From Candidatus Bipolaricaulota bacterium (GTDB lineage Bacteria > Bipolaricaulota > Bipolaricaulia > UBA7950 > UBA9294), in contig JANQEA010000079.1 of NCBI GenBank assembly GCA_028278555.1, positions 186,001 through 250,000 of the forward strand: a stretch of DNA of 64,000 nt, in the 5' to 3' direction. Of this stretch, positions 47,300-53,995 are shown piece after piece. The position numbers and the translations under genes were made by a program. The notes below the pieces were generated by a model that saw only the letters and a list, made by a program, of their open reading frames with translations, ran no database searches and was not told the DNA's origin. The first letter of the stretch is position 1. The number at the start of each line of letters is the position of its first letter.

Positions 47300-48154
47300 T
47301 CAGCTGTGCACTGGCGCCCAAGTGTACCGGTCTTCGCCGATCGGGGTCAGCCGCCCGACGCCGGGCAGCTCGAAGTGCGTCCCGACGACCATCGCGCCCT
47401 CGGCCGCCGCGCGGGCGGCGAGCATCCGCCGGCTGTCGCGGGCCATCTCCCGATCGGTGTCGTGGCGGATGTTCAGCCTGTCCGGATACTCGAGGAAGAG
47501 CGGGTGGACCGCGGCGTCACCGATATGGAGGAGCTTGGCCCCTTCGGACTCGAACCTATAGAGGGTGTGGCCGTGGCGGTGTCCGAGCGCCGGGATCGCT
47601 CGAATGCTCGGTGAAACCTCGCATTCGTCATCGAACAGCGTACCGCGCTGTTCGATGGATTGGATCAAGGGCGGAAGGATCTTCCGCCAGAGGGCTTGCG
47701 CCTCCTCGGGATACTCGGCCTGCGCCTCGGCGTCGTGCCAGAAGTTCCACAGCTCCCGGTGGAGGGTGTATCGCGCGTTCGGGTAGGCGACGACGCCGTC
47801 CTCGCGGACCAGCCCGCCGATGTGGTCGAAGTCGCCGTGGGTGATCAGGATGGCGTCGACCGACTCGGGCTCGATCTCCTCTGCGGCGAGCCCTTCTTCG
47901 GCGACGTGGGTCCGCTCGCCGCGATGCGTGCCGTTCCCCCCGTCAATCAGGACACGCCCCTCCGGTGTGTCGACCGCCATCAAGCCTGCGAGCAGAGTGA
48001 TGGGGGTGCCGGCCAGCCCGGCCGGCGGATCGGCCATCATCACCGACAGCGGCGAAGGGCCGGTGCTTCCGTCCTTGACGATCAGGCAGTCGAACGCCCC
48101 GACACGGATTCGGTACGCTGAGGTGTCCAGTCTCTCCTCCTCTGATGGCTTCAC
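47300..48154 (-). CDS. Metallo-beta-lactamase-fold hydrolase, second subtype
   Basis: 284 residues from a GTG overlapping the upstream stop by 4 bases. The first eight codons include AGGAGG, followed 5 bases later by a CTG that aligns with the Met-Thr-Asp start of the paralogue at 48151, so CTG at 48130 is a serious alternative start. Zinc motif THGDFDHIGG, then PALGHRHGHTLYR and HIGDAAVHP. The N-terminus opens RIRVGAFDCLIVKDG, like its neighbour. Confidence 0.88.
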   Translation of the reverse strand: MKPSEEERLDTSAYRIRVGAFDCLIVKDGSTGPSPLSVMMADPPAGLAGTPITLLAGLMAVDTPEGRVLIDGGNGTHRGERTHVAEEGLAAEEIEPESVDAILITHGDFDHIGGLVREDGVVAYPNARYTLHRELWNFWHDAEAQAEYPEEAQALWRKILPPLIQSIEQRGTLFDDECEVSPSIRAIPALGHRHGHTLYRFESEGAKLLHIGDAAVHPLFLEYPDRLNIRHDTDREMARDSRRMLAARAAAEGAMVVGTHFELPGVGRLTPIGEDRYTWAPVHS

Positions 48155-48975
48155 GCGGGAGTCCACTCGAACCGGTCCCGGTCGATCCGGCGGAGCTTCC
48201 CGACGTTGTCGACGCGGAAGTGCGATCCGACGACGACTGCATCCTCCGCGACCGCCCGCTCCACCAGCGCGCGCCGTGAGTCCCGAGCGCGTTCCGGATC
48301 CGTGTCGCGGACGTTCGGGATTCCGGCGTACTCCAGAAAAACAGGATCGAACGCGGCGTCGCCGATGTGAAGGAGCTTCTGACCGTCGGATTCGATCAAG
48401 TACGCGGTGTGGCCGGCGCGATGGCCGAGCGCCGGGACGGCGCGCAGGCCCGGGGCGACCTCGCATTCAGTGTCGAAGAGGGCGCCGGTGTCATCGAGTC
48501 GGTCGCTCAGTAGCTCGACGAGACGTCGGATGACGTCGGCCTGGTTCGGGAAGTAGAGACCGCCGGCAGACGGGGCGTGCCAAGCCTCCCACAGGTCGCG
48601 GTGCATCGCGTAGCGCGCATCGGGATAGACGAGCGCCCCTTCGGCGGTGAGCAAGCCGGCGATGTGATCCGGATCCCCGTGCGTCAACAGGACCGTGTCG
48701 ATCGACTCGGGTGCAGCGCTCTCGGCTTCGAACGCCGCTTCGGCTGCGTGAGTCCTCGGCCCTCGGGTCGGCCCGTTGCCCGCATCGATCAGGATCCTCC
48801 GATCGGGGGCGTCGATCAACATCAACCCGCCCTCCATGAACATCTCGTAGTCGGCCAGCTCGGCCGGCACGGGCTTCATGAACTCGCCCAGGTCCGGGTT
48901 GCCTGCCGTGCCATCCTTGATCACCAGGCACTCGTACCGTCCGACGCGAAGCCGATGGGTTGCTGAGTCGGTCAT
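48151..48975 (-). CDS. Metallo-beta-lactamase-fold hydrolase, second subtype
   Basis: 274 residues. Zinc motif THGDPDHIAG, later PALGHRAGHTAYL and HIGDAAFDP, and a C-terminal GSHFRVDNVGKL. Paralogue of the next gene (RLRVGRYECLVIKDG). Its ATG overlaps by 4 bases the stop of the last TIGR04076 gene, so the two arrays are physically coupled. Confidence 0.9.
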   Translation of the reverse strand: MTDSATHRLRVGRYECLVIKDGTAGNPDLGEFMKPVPAELADYEMFMEGGLMLIDAPDRRILIDAGNGPTRGPRTHAAEAAFEAESAAPESIDTVLLTHGDPDHIAGLLTAEGALVYPDARYAMHRDLWEAWHAPSAGGLYFPNQADVIRRLVELLSDRLDDTGALFDTECEVAPGLRAVPALGHRAGHTAYLIESDGQKLLHIGDAAFDPVFLEYAGIPNVRDTDPERARDSRRALVERAVAEDAVVVGSHFRVDNVGKLRRIDRDRFEWTPA

Positions 48976-49310
48976 GAGGCATCGTCCCTTCCATCCGCGA
49001 TTCGCTCGACGAGGAAGCTGACGGGACGAAGCCCGTCGCTACAGCAGGCGACGACCGAATCGGGGCGATTGATCCACGGTGCGCCGCCGCCGAAGAGGAC
49101 AACGGAGAGGGCGCGGTACAGATCGACCCAGGCGGCGTCGCAGGGGAAGCCCTCCGGCTTCCGCGGGAGCCGATCGATGTCGAACTGCTGCCCGTCGGCG
49201 AACGCCTCGCAGGGTGCCTTCCCCTGCGGCGAGAACGATTCGTCCAGGTATTCGGCGGTGAGATCTTCGTGGAACGCTCGCTTCAGCACGGTGATCCGAG
49301 CGCGGGGCAT
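48972..49310 (-). CDS. TIGR04076-family Cys-rich small protein, copy T1
   Basis: 112 residues after AGGAGG. Family pattern: ITVLKRAFHEDL at the start, C-x(5)-DGQQF, PEGFPCDAAWVDL where most copies have GFCxWAWxDI, and the end CCSDGLRPVSFLVERI. T1 shares the FPCD and CCSDG forms with copy T4, a distinct subtype. Function of the family is unknown; the paired Cys suggest metal or redox chemistry. It is the last array member before the MBL genes. Confidence 0.85.
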   Translation of the reverse strand: MPRARITVLKRAFHEDLTAEYLDESFSPQGKAPCEAFADGQQFDIDRLPRKPEGFPCDAAWVDLYRALSVVLFGGGAPWINRPDSVVACCSDGLRPVSFLVERIADGRDDAS

Positions 49311-49329
49311 GGGGCCTCCTTCCGCTTGC

Positions 49330-49497
49330 CTACTCTTCGATCCGTTCGAGCTTGAATACCACCGGTCGGAACGCATCCAGTACAGTGCGCGCCGACGCTT
49401 CGGGCGCCGGCGCGTCGCAGAAGCTGCGCTTCTGCTTCGTAGGCGCCCTACTTTGGGTGCGGCGCCTCCGCTGCTGCCCGGATGATCTTGTGTCGTG
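49330..49497 (-). repeat. Hairpin element E1 with duplicated 3' tail of T2
   Basis: In reading order: GGCAGCAGCGG, a GGCGCC hairpin, hairpin GCAGAAGC/GCTTCTGC (49417-49435), an 11-bp hairpin with TTCGG loop (49388-49414), then a second tail of about 49 bases (49330-49378) encoding DAFRPVVFKLERIEE and a stop, like the end of T2 just upstream. One extra base at the junction breaks the CTD frame. Confidence 0.75.
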
Positions 49498-49506
49498 CGT
49501 GCATTC

Positions 49507-49836
49507 CTACTCTGCCTCGATTCTCTCCAGCTTGAACACGACGGGCCGGAACGCGTCCGTGCAGCAGGCGATGGCCGTCCCCGGGTACTTCACCCACGGC
49601 CGCATGTCGCCGCCGGACGCAAGGGTGAGGATCTCCTTGTGCAGGTCGGACCACGCCCAGACGCAGAAGCCCTCCGGCGATGCGGCGAGATCGTCGATGA
49701 CGAACTCCTGTCCGTCCTCGAACTTCTCGCACGCCGGGTTGGCGAGCCGGGATCCCTTCACCTCGTCGCCCATGTACTCCTCGATCAGGCCAACGTCCGC
49801 TGTCCGCTTCAGCACGGTGACGCGCACGCTGCTCAT
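49507..49836 (-). CDS. TIGR04076-family protein, copy T2
   Basis: 109 residues; the ATG overlaps the stop of tail f2. Pattern: VTVLKRTADVGLIEEY, CEKFEDGQEF, PEGFCVWAWSDL and CCTDAFRPVVFKLERIEAE. Close relative of T5 (both carry MGDEVK and WVKYP). The 3' end is repeated beyond element E1. Confidence 0.85.
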   Translation of the reverse strand: MSSVRVTVLKRTADVGLIEEYMGDEVKGSRLANPACEKFEDGQEFVIDDLAASPEGFCVWAWSDLHKEILTLASGGDMRPWVKYPGTAIACCTDAFRPVVFKLERIEAE

Positions 49837-50036
49837 GCATCCTCCTCGATTCGCTCGATAGCATCGAGCGCTTTGTCATTGACTCGCTCGATGAAGAAGA
49901 CGACCGGATTGAGGCCGTCCGTGCAGTGCGCACTGGCGCTTCGGGCGCCAGTGCGTGGCAGAAGCTTCGCTTCTACTTCGGAGGCGCCCCACTTCCGGTG
50001 TGACGCCTCCGCTGCTGCCCGGACAGACGGCTGTGC
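49833..50036 (-). repeat. Hairpin element E2 with duplicated 3' tail of T3
   Basis: E2 (about 49928-50036) has a perfect 11-bp hairpin with TTCGG loop (49929-49939/49945-49955), a GCAGAAGC/GCTTCT hairpin and a GGAGGCG/CGCCTCC hairpin. The tail (49833-49927) reads CTDGLNPVVFFIERVND, matching the end of T3; a run of about 31 bases is identical. The tail is extended by DKALDAIERIEEDA. Confidence 0.78.
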
Positions 50037-50041
50037 CGTCG

Positions 50042-50704
50042 TCACGTGACTTCCTCTTCGATCCGCTCGATGTGGAAGACGACCGGATTGAGGCCGTCCG
50101 TGCAGCAGGCGATGGCCGTTCCGGGCGTCTTGTGCTTCGCCTGGACGCCGCCGAGGCAGGCCCAGACGACGTCGCGCTGGATGTCGGCCCAGGCCCAGGA
50201 GCAGAACCCTTCCGGCTTCGTCATCCCCTTGGAGACGAACGTGTCGCCTTCTTTGCAGAAGTTGCATGGCGCCTGGCGCTCGGGATTCTCGCCTCCGGTC
50301 GCGTAGTCACGGATCAGATCGACGTTGGCGAATCGCTTGACGGCGGTGATCCGCGCATCCGGGAGCCTCTCCTGTTCCTGCCGCTCGGGGGAGTCGGGCT
50401 CCCCGATTCGCTCGATGAGGAAGACGACCGGCTTCCGTCCGTCGGTGCACGAGGAGATCATCGTCCCGCGGCGTCGCATCCAAGGCGCGTCGCCGCCGTA
50501 GCGGAGGAGTGTGACGTCTCGCTGGATGTCGCGCCAGGCCCACGAACAGAATCCATCCGGCTTGGGAAAGTCGGAGCCGCCTTCGATCTCGAAGGTCTGC
50601 CCCTCCTGGAGCCAGCACGTCTCCCAATGCCCGTCGGCCGCGTAGGTCGCGGCGACGTCCGGCACCTCGAGCCGCTTCAGCACTGTGATCCGAATCCCCG
50701 ACAT
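50042..50704 (-). CDS. Two-domain TIGR04076-family fusion protein, copy T3
   Basis: 220 residues, twice the family length. Domain 1 (about 1-105): ITVLKRLEVPDV, GFCSWAWRDI, SSCTDGRKPVVFLIERI. Domain 2 (about 115-220): ITAVKRFANVDL, GFCSWAWADI, ACCTDGLNPVVFHIERI. The linker is PDSPERQEQERL. No stop codon or frameshift separates them, so this is a true fusion of neighbouring copies. It starts at the base after the T4 stop. Confidence 0.85.
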   Translation of the reverse strand: MSGIRITVLKRLEVPDVAATYAADGHWETCWLQEGQTFEIEGGSDFPKPDGFCSWAWRDIQRDVTLLRYGGDAPWMRRRGTMISSCTDGRKPVVFLIERIGEPDSPERQEQERLPDARITAVKRFANVDLIRDYATGGENPERQAPCNFCKEGDTFVSKGMTKPEGFCSWAWADIQRDVVWACLGGVQAKHKTPGTAIACCTDGLNPVVFHIERIEEEVT

Positions 50705-51034
50705 CTAGACCTCCGCCTCTTCGATCCGCTCGACGAGGAAGGAGACTGGCCGGAATCCGTCGCTGCAGCAGGTGATCGCGCTTCCTTCCTTCGCCATCCA
50801 CGGTGGATTGCCGCCGAACATCACCATCGCGACGTCGCGTTGGATGTCGGTCCACGCCCAGTCGCAGGGGAAGTCGTCCGGCTTCGCCGGCCAGTCTTCG
50901 ATGACGAACTCCTGGCCGAGCGTCCAAAGCTTGCACGGGCCGAACCCGTCGGGATAGCGCTCCTTCTTGATGTGCTTGTCGATCAGGTCCTCATGTGCCG
51001 GGAGCTTCACGACCGTCAGCTTCACCTTGGCCAT
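50705..51034 (-). CDS. TIGR04076-family protein, copy T4
   Basis: 109 residues after AAAGGAGAA. Pattern: LTVVKLPAHEDL, C-x-x-W-x-LGQEF, DDFPCDWAWTDIQRDV and CCSDGFRPVSFLVERI. Same subtype as T1 (FPCD, CCSDG, SFLVERI). Confidence 0.85.
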   Translation of the reverse strand: MAKVKLTVVKLPAHEDLIDKHIKKERYPDGFGPCKLWTLGQEFVIEDWPAKPDDFPCDWAWTDIQRDVAMVMFGGNPPWMAKEGSAITCCSDGFRPVSFLVERIEEAEV

Positions 51035-51050
51035 TCCGTTCTCCTTTCAA

Positions 51051-51203
51051 TCATTCCTCGTCCTTCATCCGCTCGAGCTTGAAAACGACCGGACGATAGG
51101 CGTCTGTGCAGCGCGCGCCGCCGCTTCGGGCGTCGGCGCGAGAGGCATCGCGCTTCGGGCGCGGCGCCTCCGCTGCTGCCCGGATGATCTTGTGTCGTCC
51201 TCG
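51051..51203 (-). repeat. Hairpin element E3 with duplicated 3' tail of T5
   Basis: E3 (about 51111-51203) is a shorter form: a GCGCGCCG-type hairpin with TTCGG loop and a GCGC hairpin, without the GCAGAAGC arm. The tail (51051-51110) encodes CTDAYRPVVFKLERMKDEE, like the end of T5. The frame through E3 is open into the tail. Its upstream flank matches that of E1 (GATGATCTTGTGTCGT). Confidence 0.75.
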
Positions 51204-51208
51204 AACTC

Positions 51209-51538
51209 CTACTCTGTTTTGACTCTCTCAAGCTTGAACACGACGGGCCGGTACGCATCCGTACAGCAGGCGATCGCCGTCGCCGGGTACTTCACCCACG
51301 GGCGCTTGTCGCCGCCGGCCCACATCGCGAGGATTTGCTTGTAGATGTCCGACCAGGCCGAAGCACAGAATCCCTCCGGGATGGCGGCGAGGTCGTCGAC
51401 GATGAAGACCTGACCATCCTCGCAGTGATCGCATTTCGGATCGGCGAGCCGCTTCGCCTTCACCTCGTCGCCCATGAACGCCTCGACGAGCGGAACGTTT
51501 GCCGTTCGCTCGACGACGGTGATCCGGATCCGTTTCAT
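51209..51538 (-). CDS. TIGR04076-family protein, copy T5
   Basis: 109 residues. Pattern: ITVVERTANVPLVEAF, CDHCEDGQVF, PEGFCASAWSDI and CCTDAYRPVVFKLERVKTE. The W of the usual CxWAW is replaced (CASAW), as T2 has CVWAW. Close to T2. Confidence 0.85.
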   Translation of the reverse strand: MKRIRITVVERTANVPLVEAFMGDEVKAKRLADPKCDHCEDGQVFIVDDLAAIPEGFCASAWSDIYKQILAMWAGGDKRPWVKYPATAIACCTDAYRPVVFKLERVKTE

Positions 51539-51547
51539 CGGACCGAC

Positions 51548-51722
51548 CTAGCTCTCGTCCTCGACCCGTTCGAGCTTGAACGTGACCGGCCGGAAGCCAT
51601 CGGTGCAGTGCGAACTGTCGCTTCGGGCGCCAGTTCGTGGCAGAAGCAGCGCTTCTGCCCGGATCCGCCCTGCTTCGGGCAGGACGAATCCGCTGCTGCG
51701 CCGCCGGGAAGCACTTGAGTTG
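51548..51722 (-). repeat. Hairpin element E4 with duplicated 3' tail of T6
   Basis: The tail (51548-51606) encodes CTDGFRPVTFKLERVEDES and is about 94 percent identical over 52 bases to the end of T6, the best match among all copies. E4 (about 51607-51722) holds a 10- to 11-bp hairpin with TTCGG loop, a GCAGAAGC/GCTTCTGC hairpin and a third GCCCTGC/GCAGGGC-type hairpin, ending in GCAGCAGCGG. Confidence 0.8.
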
Positions 51723-51727
51723 ACATG

Positions 51728-52042
51728 CTACTCCTCCTCGACCCGCTCGAGCTTGAATGTGACCGGCCGGAAGCCATCGGTGCAGCAGGTGATCGCTGTG
51801 TTCTCCGGCGCAACCCATGGGAAACCGTTGCCGAAGAGGACGGCCATCACGTCGCGCTGGATGTCGGCCCACGCCCAACCGCAGAAGCCCTCAGGGCAGC
51901 TCGCGCCGACGATGAACTCATCGCCTTCTTTGAAGGCGGAACAAATCCCGAAGCCTCGTTCCTTCGAGTCCGGATGGAGGTACTCGTCGAGCAGATCCTG
52001 GTGAAATGCCTTCTTGACAACCGTGATCTTGACCTTCGCCAT
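51728..52042 (-). CDS. TIGR04076-family protein, copy T6
   Basis: 104 residues after GGAGGGG. Pattern: ITVVKKAFHQDLLDEY, C-x(4)-EGDEF, PEGFCGWAWADIQRDV and CCTDGFRPVTFKLERVEEE. Its 3' end is repeated beyond E4. Confidence 0.86.
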   Translation of the reverse strand: MAKVKITVVKKAFHQDLLDEYLHPDSKERGFGICSAFKEGDEFIVGASCPEGFCGWAWADIQRDVMAVLFGNGFPWVAPENTAITCCTDGFRPVTFKLERVEEE

Positions 52043-52152
52043 GTTCTACCCCTCCTGGTTTGCGCGCCGATGCCTCTAGCATCGGCGCGTGACAGAAGCT
52101 TCGCTTCTGCCGCTGGTTGAGCAACACCACGTTGGGAGTTGCTGCTGCAACG
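52043..52152 (-). repeat. Extra hairpin element E5 without a tail
   Basis: Perfect 11-bp hairpin CGCGCCGATGC/GCATCGGCGCG with loop CTCTA, then CAGAAGC/GCTTCTG, then a degenerate third arm and GCAGCAGC. It lies between the stop of tail f6 and the start of T6 and lacks its own duplicated gene tail. Confidence 0.7.
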
Positions 52153-52330
52153 TCACTCGGACTTCAGTCGTTCGATTTTGAAGATGACGGGCTTCATTGC
52201 GTCCAGTACACCGCGTGCCGCCGCTTCGGGCGTCGGCGCGTCGCAGAAGCTGTGCTTCTGCTTCCGGCTCGCCACACTTCGGGTGTGGTCGAGCCGCTGC
52301 TGCCGGACTGGCTTGCAACTCCGACAGATC
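52153..52330 (-). repeat. Hairpin element E6 with duplicated 3' tail of T7
   Basis: The tail (52153-52205) encodes DAMKPVIFKIERLKSE, like the end of T7. E6 (about 52206-52330) has the GCGTGCCG-type hairpin with TTCGG loop, GCAGAAGC/GCTTCTGC with loop TGT, a third CCACAC/GTGTGG hairpin, and GGCAGCAGCGG. One extra base at the junction breaks the frame, as in E1. Confidence 0.75.
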
Positions 52331-52333
52331 ACG

Positions 52334-52663
52334 TCACTCTGCCTCCAGACGCTCGATCCTGAAGATCACGGGCTTCATGGCGTCCGTGCAGCAGACGATG
52401 GCCGTTCCTTCGGGGCCGATGTAGGGCCTGTTCCCGCCGTTGAGGACGACCATCAGCTCGTGCCGGATGTCGGCCCACGCGTAGGAGCAGAACCCCTCCG
52501 GTTTGTCGAGGCCCCGCTCGAGGAGGAACTCCTGACCGTCCTCGAAACGGCCGCACGGGGCGCAGCCGCCTCGCGCCAGAAACGCCTCGGAACCGTAGTC
52601 GTTGCAGATGTCCTCGAAGAGCGCACGCTCGAGGACCGTGATCTTCACCTTCGGCCAGGGCAT
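52334..52663 (-). CDS. TIGR04076-family protein, copy T7
   Basis: 109 residues after AGGAGG. Pattern: ITVLERALFEDI, C-x-x-C-GRFEDGQEF, PEGFCSYAWADIRHEL and CCTDAMKPVIFRIERLEAE. Its end is repeated beyond E6. Confidence 0.86.
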   Translation of the reverse strand: MPWPKVKITVLERALFEDICNDYGSEAFLARGGCAPCGRFEDGQEFLLERGLDKPEGFCSYAWADIRHELMVVLNGGNRPYIGPEGTAIVCCTDAMKPVIFRIERLEAE

Positions 52664-52676
52664 GCCGCCTCCTCTG

Positions 52677-53000
52677 CTAGTCTTCGTCGTCTTCGCCCAA
52701 GGGCTCGATCAGGAACGTCACCGGTCGCATTGCGTCCGTGCAGCTGCGGATCCACGCGCCCTCGGGCACGTAGTCGTCGGCTTTGCCGCCGAACGCGGCG
52801 ATCCGGACGAACGACTCGACGTCGTGCCACGCCCACGGGCACATCCCCTCCGGGCACTGAACAGGTTGTCCGACGACATGTGATTCGCCGATCTCGTATC
52901 CGCAGGGGCCGAAGGTCTTGGCCTTCTCGGGCGTCATGTACCGATCGACCAGATCTCGGTTGAAGCCTGTGTGCACGACAGTGATCCGAACCTTCTTCAT
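52677..53000 (-). CDS. TIGR04076-family protein, copy T8 (divergent)
   Basis: 107 residues. Pattern: ITVVHTGFNRDLVDRY, a single Cys in FGPCGYEIGES, PEGMCPWAWHDVE and SCTDAMRPVTFLIEPLGEDDED. The second Cys of CCTD is Ser, GFC is GMC, and the final ERI is changed, so it is the most divergent copy. Starts inside the T9 stop overlap. Confidence 0.83.
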   Translation of the reverse strand: MKKVRITVVHTGFNRDLVDRYMTPEKAKTFGPCGYEIGESHVVGQPVQCPEGMCPWAWHDVESFVRIAAFGGKADDYVPEGAWIRSCTDAMRPVTFLIEPLGEDDED

Positions 53001-53332
53001 CGGGACCCTCCTTGACCGTTTGGCAATCGTTCGAGCAGGAAGATGACCGGCTTCATCCCGTCGGTGCACGCGGAGAGCCAGGTCCCCGGCTGCTTCAGCC
53101 AGTCGCGAGCGCCGCCGAGCCGGAGCATCGTGACGTCGCGCTGGATGTCGGCCCACGCCCAGGAGCAGAAGCCGTCCGGCATCTCCCCCCGTTTCGAGAC
53201 GAACTGCTGCCCGTCCTCGTACTTCCCGCACGGCTGACAGCCGCCCTGCAACTTCCAGCCGACGTCGCCGTACTCCTCGCAGATCTCGCAGTTGACGGTC
53301 CGCTTCAGGACGGTGATCTGAATCGCTGCCAT
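52997..53332 (-). CDS. TIGR04076-family protein, copy T9
   Basis: 111 residues after AGGGGGG. Pattern: ITVLKRTVNCEICEEY with extra Cys, GGCQPCGKYEDGQQF, PDGFCSWAWADIQRDV and SACTDGMKPVIFLLERL. Six Cys in all. First Cys of the CC pair is Ala. Confidence 0.85.
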   Translation of the reverse strand: MAAIQITVLKRTVNCEICEEYGDVGWKLQGGCQPCGKYEDGQQFVSKRGEMPDGFCSWAWADIQRDVTMLRLGGARDWLKQPGTWLSACTDGMKPVIFLLERLPNGQGGSR

Positions 53333-53340
53333 GATCCCCC

Positions 53341-53652
53341 CTAGGAGTCCGGTTCCTCGATCCGGTCGATCCGAAAGACGACGGGTCGGAATCCGTCGGT
53401 ACAACACGAGATCATCGTGTCCCTCGGACCGATCCAAGGCATCTCGGCGCCGCTTCGCACCAGGGTGATGTCGCGCTGGATGTCGGCCCACGCCCAGGAA
53501 CAGAAGCCCTCAGGCATCCCTTCCGTCGTCTCGAACGTCTGCCCCTCTTCGAATCCGCTGCAGATGTTGAACGTCCCCTCCTTCGCGTACTTCGCCTGGA
53601 GGTCGGGGAAGTGCATCCTCTTCAGCACGGTGATCCGTAGTTTCGACAACAC
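53341..53652 (-). CDS. TIGR04076-family protein, copy T10 (first of the array)
   Basis: 103 residues if counted from GTG at 53652; the TTG at 53649 has better spacing (5 bases) from AGGAGG. Pattern: ITVLKRMHFPDLQAKY, C-x-GFEEGQTF, PEGFCSWAWADIQRDI and CCTDGFRPVVFRIDRI. It is the first gene after the minus-strand promoter near 53.85 kb. Confidence 0.86.
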   Translation of the reverse strand: MLSKLRITVLKRMHFPDLQAKYAKEGTFNICSGFEEGQTFETTEGMPEGFCSWAWADIQRDITLVRSGAEMPWIGPRDTMISCCTDGFRPVVFRIDRIEEPDS

Positions 53653-53995
53653 GTCCTCCTCTCGCCTGTAAGTGGCCGATCGGCTCGATGTGGTGGTTCA
53701 GTGCTCGACGTTCACTCCGCCTGCGGCGGTGCGTCTCAGGATCGCAGCAGGACGTTGCGCGAGCGTCTCACGCGATCGACCTGTGTGCCTTGCTCTTCCG
53801 TTGATGAATGACGGTTGTTGTGAAGTGGTGGAATACCGCATGATACGCAATCCGCAGTCCCTGTGCAAGGTGTGGAGATCGCGATGACGGATCCTCTGTT
53901 GGGAAAAGGGTTACAGCGAGCAGGCAATCCGGAGGTTCGTGGTGCCGAAGGTCCGCACATCGGTATGGGCATCAGATGGATATACTCCCTCTGAC
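53653..53995. other. Divergent intergenic region upstream of the array
   Basis: It separates the array from a plus-strand metallopeptidase-like gene. It contains the array promoter, an untranslated leader of about 180 bases, and a plus-strand TATACT at 53981-53986 only ten bases before the ATG at 53996, which would give a nearly leaderless mRNA. No gene is supported. Confidence 0.5.
53840..53868 (-). promoter_or_regulatory. Promoter for the TIGR04076/MBL operon
   Basis: On the minus strand TTGCAC (53863-53868) and TATCAT (53840-53845) are exactly 17 bases apart. It is the only good promoter seen upstream of T10 and could drive the whole run. Confidence 0.6.

Noticed and set aside
49833..50267. 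Open frame running through E2 into the duplicated tail as a real protein
   Set aside because: It has no ribosome site, overlaps T3, and the equivalent frame is broken by one base in E1 and E6; the apparent peptide conservation follows from the palindromes.
49330..52330. Repeated hairpins as a CRISPR array
   Set aside because: The repeats are not evenly spaced, spacers are genes, and no cas genes are present.
49330..52330. Integron cassette array with attC sites
   Set aside because: Hairpins after each gene suggested it, but no GTTRRRY core sites or integrase were seen, and the gene tails are duplicated rather than swapped.
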